Shown piece by piece: positions 10,044 through 22,000 of a stretch of DNA of 64,000 nucleotides. Both the position numbers and the translations under genes were made by a program. This stretch comes from Priapulus caudatus. Taxonomy: Eukaryota; Priapulida; Priapulimorpha; Priapulimorphida; Priapulidae. Below the pieces are notes generated by a model. It did no database searches and had not been told where the DNA came from. It saw only the letters and a list, made by a program, of their open reading frames with translations. The stretch spans positions 411,806 through 475,805 of the forward strand of contig NW_014577078.1 of assembly GCF_000485595.1 (NCBI RefSeq), read 5' to 3'. How positions within the stretch are numbered: position 1 is the stretch's first letter; the number at the start of each line of letters is the position of its first letter.

Positions 10044-13000
10044 GTACGTGGTTTCTGACTTTTCGTTTAATAACGGCGATTTTGTGTCTAATACAAGCTA
10101 TATACGGTGTTATTTTATTACCAGATTACGAGATTACTAGATTATTTGGGTGATTTATTATTGCAATATTGGGGAGAGGGTGGTTAGAGTCTCTAGCAAC
10201 GACTCGTTGAACGAGCGGCAGCACATGGACCACATGCCGCATTGAATTTTCGGAGTGGCTGGAGGTACGGCAGCCGTATCTCCAATTTACGATGCTGCAG
10301 GTACGGCAGTCCATTTGCGCATGCTTCGCTTTCCCACAAAATAATGCCGTTGGGAATTAATTCACGATTTAAGAGTTTAGATGAGCTAGAAAACACTGAT
10401 TAATAAAGTATTAAAGGTACCCTGCCTCGAAGTTTCAATCAGCAAACATAAAATAAGGCAAAAATTGATTATTTTATATTTCCGATATATCGAACCATAC
10501 CCAGGGTGCCCTCCGATAGTACCCTGGGGGACATAGACCCTATCTGCTATCAGCATAGCTGTGCTGATATGTGACCTGCGTCAAATCTTGCCGCCATGAT
10601 ACAGAACCGCGGCGAAACACGTTTTTCGAGTTGTTTTTTCGTTGAGGGAATGTTAGCTTGATATACATATTTTTACAGTTTTGGTTTCAAAGCTAACGTT
10701 CAGTTAAAGTGTAGTGAGTTATATTTACTTAGGTTTTTACAGTGGTTTATTACAAAAATTTACGTGGGAATCCATCTTTAAGTATTAAAATGAACATTAT
10801 TCATTATTGTGCAAGCTAGCCTACACCAGTTGGTTGGTATTGATTGTCAGTTCAGATGCAAAAGATTGAAAGCAAAAGGTTATACACCATAGATTAATAC
10901 GCCCCCGTAAATACACTTTCCTACTGGACATGCAATATGGCGGCACCTGACTCCGAACCCCATACCGCGCCCGCCTGTACTGTGTGTACTGGCGCATTGT
11001 ATACAGCTGTTAACCCCCCCTCCACGCATATGCTAGTACGCTATAGGCGGCAGGAAAGTGTATTAACTCATATCTCGCAAACGAGTTGTGTTATAATTCT
11101 AGAATTCTACATGTAAATGCTATAATCTCTGTGAATATTGAGTTTATTGATGCACGATTAGTCTAATGAATCTGCAAATATGCATGCACTCATACGCTAA
11201 TATACGCACCGCTATAGGCGGCAGGAAATATCTTGAGAACGAGTTGGGTTATAAATAATTATTCTAGAAATCTGGATACATATATATATAGACACATATC
11301 TTAGCTATAACCTCTGTGAATATTGAGTTTATTGACGCACGATTAGTCTAATGAATTTGCAAATATGTGCGTGCAGTATCGCCCATAGGCTAATATACGC
11401 ACCGCTATAGGTGGCAGGAAAGTGTATTAACTCCCATATCTGGAGAACGAGTTGGGTTATAATTCTATAATTCTACATGCATATAGACACATGTCTTAGC
11501 CATTTAAGCTCTGTGAATATATTGGGTACCTCCAGCCACGGCCTTGGATTTTTTGGTATCTCATAAATAACATTTATTTCTTCGATCTAAATTAGTCTTT
11601 ATATTCTTTCTTTTATCCCTTTGAAAAACGTATAAAAGGTCTGTTGACTCTTTTATTCGTATTTGATATAGGTTTTAAAACTTTTTTGGCCATGTACTTA
11701 AATTCTAACAATGGAGCGGATCCATGCCCATGCGGGTTATTCCCGGTTGGCCTACTCAGTACTCACATTTCGTCTACGGCGATATTCCCATTTCGTCTAT
11801 AGCAAAACTCCCAGTTGGTCTACACCAATTTCGCCTACTCCCAATTTGTCTACACTAAAAATCCACCCCATTCCCATTTTGTCTACCATCAGTTTGTCCA
11901 CTAAATAATCATTTGTAAATATAATGTATGGTTTTGATTAGCATGTACATAGACTAGACGGAGTGGAATCTACACTAATTTCTCCTGGTATTTGTTGTAA
12001 TATATCAATACTACGACGAAATGGCACTATTAGTATTACCCATTCTGAGAGTAGACGAAATGGGAATATTGCCCGTTCTGAGAGTAGACGAAACGGGAGT
12101 AGGCCAACTGGGATGTTACCGCCCATGCCATGGAATGGATGGATGGATCCATGGATGTATGGATGGATCAGAACATGGAACTTGATCCGATCATTGGATG
12201 TAGTCCGTGATGATTTTGGATATATATAGTAAAATTCGAATCTGTTCTTTTCAATTAACTTAGGCGAGTCTGCTTGTTTCTCTGTGATTTTGCTTTGCTG
12301 CCAGCTGGTATCCTATATTGTTTCAATGATCTTGGGTATATTCACGTACTACCAAGAACATCGGAGAATAGTCAAAACAAGTTTTGTGTGTCTAACAACA
12401 TTGGTATGGAATTGTATTCATTCGACGTCCGTTCAGATACAGGGTTTCTTATACATAAGAGGCACAGTGGCGCACCCGGACCGCCATTGTGAAAATGTTT
12501 CTGTATTTACCCGCCGTTGTCAAAATAGTGTCAACCCAAAAATAAATAGATCACCACGTGTTTCTGGCATAGTTAGAGTCCGTCTTAGTTGATATTTAGA
12601 GTTATTCTGGCATATTAATCCGCCTGCAGCATCTGCATGCGTGCCTACAACACGCATTTGATTCCATCACATGCGTTTTTTCCCAAACTGGTCATTATCT
12701 CCTTTGTCTAATTTTCTCTTGAGCAGAAGAAAGGCTGAGATATTGCTGTGATAATTTTGTATCGTAGTGTATTGCCACTATTGGACGTTGGCGCCCGTTG
12801 GAAGATTGAATCGATCCATAAACCTAGTATTGTATTAATTGTAATGCCTGTATTTGATTATGATTTTTGTATTCAATGTATGTCGTGTCAAAAAACCGAC
12901 GGTCCGTATTAAAGGACAATTGAAGTCAAATTTCATAACTTCTGTAACGTTTTTATACATAGAAATACATTCAATAACGTATTCCATTTCAAATCCGGCG

Positions 13001-16000
13001 CACAATTAGTAATAAACACATGAATATTAATCTAGGTTATGTGACGTCACGGACCATTCTGAACGACGACGCCACGCTAAAGCTGAGTGTTGTGTATAAG
13101 ATGGAGACAGAAAGCAATAATTTCAATGATTCTAGTGATTACTCAGATGATGATGATATTTATAGTGATTTACCAGTTGGATATATATAGGTTTGAGCCT
13201 GAATATACACAAGAAGAAATTGAGGAGAATCATCTGAAAAGCAACGCAAAGAGTCGGCACAAACTTCTCAAGAATCAGAACAGTGACAACATGGCAGAAT
13301 GGAAGCTTCGGTACCAGATAGGACTGTTACAGGCTACATGTTTGTGTCTTGACATGATAAATAAGCATGAGAAATAACAAAAAACATTGAATATTTAACC
13401 ACCACACGCACTATGTTTACATAATGGTGTCTCTCGAAATGGTTCGTGACGTCACATAACCTTGATAGAGTAACATAAACTATTCAGGTGTTTATTACTA
13501 ATTGGGCGCCGGATTTGAAATGGAATACGTTATTGAATGTATTTCTATGTATAAAAACGTTACAGAAGTTATGAAATTTGACTTCAATTGTTCTTTAAGT
13601 TTTGCTATGTAATAATTCTCGATTCTAGTAAGTGTTTGCACCCCATCAGTCTTTGAATTTAGCCGGGCATCCGACGCCCAAAACGTGTAGAAATATCGGC
13701 GGGCATGTAAACATTGAAAGCTTCACTTGCCCGACGGGCTCCTGCTTTAAAAACGCATAAACTATAATACAACTGGAAATTAACTGAAGGTTTTAATTTA
13801 AAATCACAAAATGTGAACTCCGGAAATGAATGGCGTAGACTTCTTTACTCGATACTCCAAAAATATTCCTACAAAATCTATGGGCAACTATAGAATGTCA
13901 TTCGGGTGCGTACATTTTATGGAAGAAGGGTAGTATAGCTCAAAAAGCTTTTCGTGAAGACTGCCCCATGGATATGTACGTTTTTAGTTTTATTCCTTTC
14001 AAGTTGTCAGCCGTCTTGTTTCTAGCAAAATATATAAATTGTGGTTTCGTGTTTCTCTTTGAGTGATGTTGAGCTTAACCTTTGCCCATTTGTTGGAAGC
14101 CATGTTTCACAATCGAAAAGCATTTAAATGTTTGTTGTTATGTATGAACTACGTGGTTTCATTTCAGTTGCTCTGTATTTAAATCACTGCACTGGATGTC
14201 AACTCGGTGTGAGACCCGTTATGAACTAGCTGCAATCATACACATATTGGTAATACATCCCACTCTTTCTAGTCCACTGACATCGTCAAGCTGAGCTATT
14301 GCCAGTGGCGTAGACAGGTCCTCAGTTGTGGGGGGGATGATTTGCTGTATACTGCCATGACAATGTATATGAAGAGTGTGCGCGAGTAGCCTTGGCGCAA
14401 AGCCCTTAATGGGTGGGGTCCAGGGGCCCTGTCAGGGTGCAGGGGCAGAACCCTTGCCCGAGGTCCAGGGGGCGGAGCCCCTGGAAGCTCTTGGATTTTT
14501 AGCAATTTAGAACTTCAAGATGGCCGTTTTTGAGGGGAATTGAAAAAAATTGATATTGTAAGCTGCAATTTTGTGAATTCTAGGGTAATTTTTTTCTTTG
14601 GATTCCAAGAGGTTTAATAACACGCACCCCCCCCCACACACACACACACAACCAGTGGCGGATCCAGAAGAAAATGCTAAATATGTGGCCGAACCATTCG
14701 AGCTCAAAGGGCACGAAGCGCCCGGGGGGGGGGGTTACCCTCCCATTGTGTGGATCTTGTTGAAAAGTTGCAATCTAAAAGCACTCAATTTTGGACATCT
14801 CTATCATAGAATATCAGGATTTTTCCTTTTCAGGGCGTGTCCCCTCCTGGTTTAAGGGGGGGGGGTCTGGGGGATTTGTATGAAAGTAACACCTCTTCGA
14901 TGCAATTTTTTGCACTATGACGGCCACACTACTTAATACAATCTTCATCACAATAACATCACTGTTGAGTTGAGTATTTTTACCTTTGTGGGACATTCAG
15001 ACAAAATACTTACTACCAAATCTGTGCTATGTACATGTCTTCACTGGGATTACCAGTGCAGACTTCACCTAGGCTAAAATACCTTTGCCCAGAAAATTCT
15101 AGGGGGGGGGGCGACCGCCCGTGCTACGGACAAACTACAGCACTGGAAGTCATCTCCTCTGATATTTTTGATAAAACGTATATTTTACTGAGAACGTTAA
15201 AACTGCAAAAAAATATGAGAAAACAACCAGATCTTGAACAAAAACTGCATGTTTTCACCCCTATTATTATACAAATCAGGAATATACTTCCGCGTCGGGT
15301 CTCACGCACCCCCATCCCCCCCCCAAAAGTGAGATAAAATAGAATTTTCCCCATTCAAACCCCGTGAAGATTCAACATCCCAACTCTCAATAGATCTATT
15401 CTAATTTTGAATAAAGCAAGGATTTAACTTCTCAGTGAGCCAGTAATAAGACTTTGGGGATTTTTGGAAAAAAAATCGTATATGGGAACCCATCCAAATT
15501 AACCGTCTGAGTTTCAGTAAAATAATGTCATTCTGGAACGAGTTACAGCCATTTTACAGTAGACTGTATGTCACGATCCATTTCTGTAATAATACATTAG
15601 GAGAGTATGAATAGCGATGCGGATTTGTAGATAAATATCCAGTATTTATTGTCTGTACAAGATAATATTATTTTTTTCCCATTTTCTTCCTGAAAGTAGG
15701 GGGACGACAAGCCACCCCACCTCAATAAGTGTGGGGGGATATCTACCCCACTCCCCGCCTGATCTACGCCGCCTGTCAGATCTAACACTCAATTTGATCT
15801 TCTTGATATGCATACAAATATTCATAATCATAATCTTTGTTAGCCAGTACTCTACAGGTGCCGCGCGAACAATTTTGAAGTGGGGGTGCTCAATTTGTTT
15901 ACGCTCGACAGTGGCGCATGCAGGTTTGTCGAGCGAGAGTGGTAAGAACGCCGCGGTGGTATGCTCGGGTTCCTCTTCCCAGAAATTTCTGAATCCTTCC

Positions 16001-19000
16001 TTTTTCCTCCCTGACAAGTAGGGGGGAATGAATTGTACACGGCCATCCTCCCCCCCCAACGTCAATAAGTGGGGGGCGATGGCATCCCCCCCCCCGCTCA
16101 TCTACGCCCTGGCATTTTGCAGGGTCGTCGCTCCGTCGTACGTCCGTCCGCTTCAGTATTTGGCTACGTTCACGCATATGACTTAGGAACCATATTGACC
16201 ACATCGTTGACATTGGCGATAGGTTGTTACCTGCTATGCTCCCATATTAAACGTCTCTTTTGGAGCACGCCAGTCAACGTATTTCGACACCCACCTGGGA
16301 ATTTTTGCCAAAAATGGGAATTGCATTTAGTCAGTTCAGAACCTTACAGCGGATTTCTTGTTCATTTGATCTGGTATTGTGAATGATAACGGCCTAGGGG
16401 TTTTGATATTTAAAAAAAATTTGGCAATTATATAGCATATTATATAGACACGCAGATAACAAACAGTCTGTGGTGTCACACTCGTCTGGTTCGTTTTACA
16501 AGATTTCATTGACAATATCTTTAATGCAAAATTCCTGCTATGAGCATATTATGATTTATACAATTATTATTATATTATTATTATTATGATATAATGATTT
16601 ATGCTAAGAAACATCAAAGCGGGTATAGCGCCATCTACCATCACAAATTGTGATTCATTTTGGTTTATAAATTATTTATAATTTATATATAATATTATTT
16701 ATTATTTTCACATAAAAAATTACACATAATTATCAAGAGTATATAATGGGAGTTCTCCCATATATACTCTTCCCCCATATGCGTTTCTATAATGTACGTC
16801 AATGGTTGCTCAATTAAAACTGACTTCTTCTCACTCACTCATTTGTGTCCTTTTTTGTGGTGAGCTACAGTGTCATTGACACTTTCATTAGATGTTAAAT
16901 TGTTTTAAAATTTACAAGCTATACACGATGCACCTGATATCAAAAGCAATGAAATTTTTCTGTTGTTGCCTGGGGTGGAACAAGAAACTGTGTGGTGACA
17001 GTGTGACTGGACATCGTAGGACTTGGTTTGTCAAAAATTTGGTATTATTGTTTATTGTACACATAATAGTTTATACCATTTCTACAAATCACTTAGCCAA
17101 TGTTGTCTAAACAGTAGTTTGATCATACTATGTCGTTGAATCCTGTGGTCCATAGTTCCATGATTAAAATGTATTGAAAACCCCATGCTGCATGCATCTC
17201 TTAATGGTTTTTTTATTTAATACCTTTTTTATTTATTTCAGGTTTAATTATTGAATATGAAAAGAATGGAGGAAAGTTTTCGAGAGTCCTTGATTTGTTA
17301 GACTTCACAGCTGAGTATGTTTCTAACTATACCTGGTACTTTTCTGCATCTGATTGTAGCAAACCAGCAACAGCTTGTTCAGAAACCTGAAACATTTCTT
17401 ATTGCTACACCTGCCGCTATTGCTCTATCTATCTATCTATCCATCCATTCATCTGTCTACCCATGTGCTCCCCCAGTTGGTTTATTCCCGGTTGGCCTAC
17501 TCCCATTTCGCCTACTCCCAATTCGTCTACGCTCAAAATCTACCCCATTCACATTTCGTCTACGATCGGTTTGTTCACTAAATAATTATTTATAAATAAT
17601 AAAATATGGTTACAAATAATGAGAACACAGCTTGACAAACATAGAAAATACAGTACTTGGCATAAAAATGGGAGTAGGCGAAATGGGAAAATTGCCGATT
17701 CTGAGAGCAGACGAAATGGGAGTAGGCGAATGGGACTGCAAAAGACAAATTCAGTATTATATATAGTGATGGGAATCGGTTGGAATTTCATCATCGTTTA
17801 TCGGTGGCACCAAACCGATCTATTTATTCGATAAACTCTGTTGACGGTTGTAATTCGATACACGACTCGAAAAAAACAATGCCAACGCCCGCTGACACAT
17901 ATGCACTGCCAACGCCCGCTGACACGTATACACTGACGAAAATCCTCGTGACTCTATGAAGCACTCCCCGCGCTCCCTCTCTCTCCCTCTTCCGGATATG
18001 TTTAACGCTAATCTGAAATATACAAGTTATAAATGCAAACTCTTCGGAACAATAATCTATTTTCATAATCGAGCGCTTAGTCGGTTGCTGCAAAGACTGA
18101 CTTTCAATTATAATCGATCATCGGGACATCACTAGTATATTATATTTGCAAAATATGCGCATGTCTACATGGTGTCTTGTTTGTTTAGCAGTGACATAGA
18201 GCTGGTGCTTGAAGACCTGGCTGCACGGGAATCACTCATTACCCAGGCACGAGCAAACAGCATTCGACCACCGTTGCTTAGTATCCTTTAAAAATATGGT
18301 GAGTTTATGGGATTTCGGATTTAAGGAAAATCCCCAGATCTGCCCAACTGTAGATCGATGTGGATTCTTCATTATTTATAAACAACGGGGTTGTATAGGT
18401 GATATCAGGGGCTGGAAATAGTGGTTTATGCCCGCAGGTCCGGGACTTTTCAGCAATATTTTTGGAATATCCGATGAAAGATTTGGAAGGTCCGAATATG
18501 AAGTTTCTGACATGTGTACTGTAAAGTATGGGTTGCAGATGTCACAAATAGTAGTTGAGTGATTGGAAATGTAGCGACTGTGGTTGCATAATGTGTTGGT
18601 CGGCGGTAGCGTGTTTGATGTAGTATGGATGATGGAGATGCGAAACGGTTGAGAGGGAGTTGTTGTACATGTGGGCAGCAGGTGTGGTTGTCCGGGCGCG
18701 CGCGACGTCCTTTGTTATCTAGAAATGTATAAAGGGAAGGTTTGCATTTTTCGACGAAGTACAAGTAGTTTCGGTTTTATTTTGCAAGTTATTTATACAG
18801 TCTTCACGAATGAAATTTCTAAACACTGGACCTTCGGTCCACCAAGCCAGCAAAATTTACTGGACCGGACTAAATTTTACTGGACCAATATTATTTTGAC
18901 ATTTTTGACAATAAAGAACAAAACAGTAATATCATTTTGTATTTTACCTATAATAATACCTTCTAATACCTACACTGCTATGATAACAGTAGTAATACCT

Positions 19001-22000
19001 ATCAAATATACATCATATACCTTCTACACACTACAATAAAAGCTGCAAAANNNNNNNNNNTGTGTAGAACACCTGTGTGTCAATATTGTTCAAACCTCTC
19101 TCCCACCCTCCTCGCCACTCTACCCCTTCCGTCATTTCGCACGCCGAGCTTGAAAACCACCCTGTTGTGTCAGTCAACACGGGCACACCGTCCGTAAGCG
19201 CGCAGCGTAAACCGGTTCGCAACGACTTGGAGCGGCGGAGCGTTGTTGACAATGGCACCTCATTACCGCCTAACGAGCTCGCACACAGCGTTATGAGTCC
19301 AGCAGCTGTTACTGAAGACGAAATTATCAAGTGTTTAAAATTGCAACATCTCAGCAGGCGACAACTTACAGAATTGCTAAATCGCTAATTACACACAATA
19401 CAGACTTGTTCGCTATTAAAGATGGTGACATCGGACCGGGTACACACTTAGCTACCATGGCTGTCGATACACAAGGCCACCCGCCCGTAGCACAAAAAGC
19501 TTATTGAACACCTTTGTTACAACGCCAAGCATTGCAAACACATATAGACAGACTTACGAGCTGGCGTAATTTCAGAGGGCTTGAGCGATGGTCAAGTCCC
19601 GTGTTTATAGTTAAGAAAAAACACGATTCACTGGGTCGGATCATTGTGGATTACAGGCAACTTAATCGGGTGACTAATTCCATTGTATACCCTCTCCCGC
19701 GAATAGAGGACATACTCGCATCTCTTGGTAACGCTCAGTGTTTTTCCACTTTAGATTTAAAGAGCGGGTATTTTAAAATACCTATGGATCCAATCGACAA
19801 GCACAAAACGTGTATAGTTACACATAATTCAAGTTATATCTTTGAAATATTACCATTTGGTTTAAAAAATGCGCCTAGCGTCTTTCAAAAACTATTGAAT
19901 AGAGTTAACAGGTTTACATGACACATGTGCTATACCATATATCGATGACATCATCATTTATTCTCCATCTTTTTCTCAGCACGGTGTTCGATCGCTTGCG
20001 TACTGCACGTTTGAAATTAAATCCTAGTAAGTGTGTTTTTCTTAAAGAAATCGTTCTTTATCTAGGGCACACGATCTCAGCGGCCGGCGTTTCACCCGAC
20101 CCCAAAAAGATTGCGGCAATAGAAAATTTTTAACCGCCGAAAACAGTTAAGCAAATCCGCTCATTTCTTGGTTTAGCATCAGACTACCGTTGCCATATGC
20201 AAAATTTGGCGCGAATCGCCGTGCCATTGGTAAAGTTAACAAAGAAACATGTTTGCTATGTCTGAGACAATAGCGCACAGGCCACTTTTGTTGCGCTCAA
20301 GCATGCATTGTCTCATGCTCCAGTCCTTGCCTACCCCAATATTCGAGAGCCGTATACTTTATGTACCGATGCCAGCTCTTACGCAGTTGGGGCTGTCTTA
20401 TCACAGTATGATTCTAATGTCAATGTGGTATTTATCCAATATATAAGTCACCAGTTGTCACCATCACAGTGTCGTTGGCCTGTTGTTGAATGCGAGACCT
20501 ACGCCATTATTTACTCGCTCCAGAAATGCCGCCATTATTTAATCGGAGCCTCTGTACGTGTACTAACCGACCATTTACCTCTCTGATATCTATTAACGTC
20601 GCCAAATTTGAAAAATGCCCGTCTTATACGCTGGGCAGTAATAATTAGCGAATAAAATCCTACAATTATTTACAGGGCAGGGAAACTCAACGCCAACGCG
20701 GATCTTTTGTCTCACGTAACACAGTGCAAGAACGAAGACACTGTGTGCGAGCGATAATCTAACCCCATTTATAACGTTTGTTTTGCTAACAGATTGCTTG
20801 GTAACAGTGGGTCCGTTTTTTGATACAAAACTAAATTTAAACAAACTCATGTTTGCCCTCATTTGATGCAATACATATGTGTCATCTGCACGCATTCCGA
20901 GTTACTCGCACGTGCGACAAGTGACTTCTGGTATGGTGAAACTGCGCGCATTCGCATTAACTTCCGTTATAAACAACCATGCTACTAAATAACGCTGCAG
21001 CATACGCGATCAGTATGTGTAATTTCGATCAGATTTTCAGTAAATTTGACTCTTGTGCTTGGTATGTTTCATCGTGAATATTAAATATGATGCTAGATGT
21101 CGAAAGTGACAAAAAATCGATCTACTTTCGCTTTATTTCTTTGCAATTTTCAATGGTTTAATGATGTTTCATTTGATGAAAGTGGAGTACTGTCAATTAT
21201 TGATAGTTCCGACGGACTTTCTGCTTAGAAATTGCGAAGGTCCGAGCATGAAATCTGCAGGTTCCGGACCTTGGAATTGTCCTATTTTCAGCCTCTGGAT
21301 ATGCTTTATTTATGGAGCTTGATGTTGATACTGATGATGTTGATGTTGATGATGATGTTGATGTTGATGTTGATGTTAATACTATCAGGTACTATCTATA
21401 GTATGCGATTGGAGTTATAAAATAATCCTGTGTGTTACTGATTCTTTTATATGTAAACCGATGTTGTCCTTAAGTATTTAAATAGGACTCCGGGAAAAGT
21501 TGAAATGGGATTCTTCACATGAATTTACACTTTCAAAAGTAAGTGCTCATGATAAGTGTTAATAGTCTATTGAAATTATAAAAGGTCAAAGTCGGTCACT
21601 TATTTGAATGGCTTATACATGTACATGCGAACTTGTGAGATTAAGTACACGAGGAGATCAATTTTAAAGTTATAATGTATTATCATAATCAATAATAAGA
21701 TCTAATAGTGTAGTATATGTGTTATGTAACAGAAAACGCCAGTTAAATATCCCAAAACGAAGCTATATTTGCAAACATTTGATTTTTTTTAAGGTGCTGA
21801 GAGCTCATGCGTTGCCACTGACAAATGTGGCATTCAACAAGCATGGCTCTCGATTTATCACAGGAAGTTATGATCGTACATGCAAAGTGTGGGAGACTTC
21901 CACAGGAAATGAACTCAAAACACTTACAGGTCATAAAAATGTTGTGTACGCAATTGATTTCAACAATCCATTTGGGTATGTCGAATCCTTCTGTTGTAAG

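Larger units (their letters stand above)
18406..21297. mobile_element. TIR-bounded block in DAW1 intron 3
   Basis: CAGGGGCTGGAAATAG at 18406 and its inverse (CTATTTTCAGCCTCTG) ending at 21297 are bounded by GATAT on both sides. The ends resemble hAT ends but the 5 bp duplication is atypical. No transposase is seen. The block contains the N gap and a gypsy pol fragment. Confidence 0.5.

Noticed and set aside
11039-11525. CRISPR array
   Set aside because: Units are too long and the spacing is continuous; this is animal DNA.
16892-17110. ORF just upstream of DAW1 exon 2 as an alternative first exon
   Set aside because: No similarity to the DAW1 start, and the true exon 1 at 10004-10043 fits in sequence and phase.
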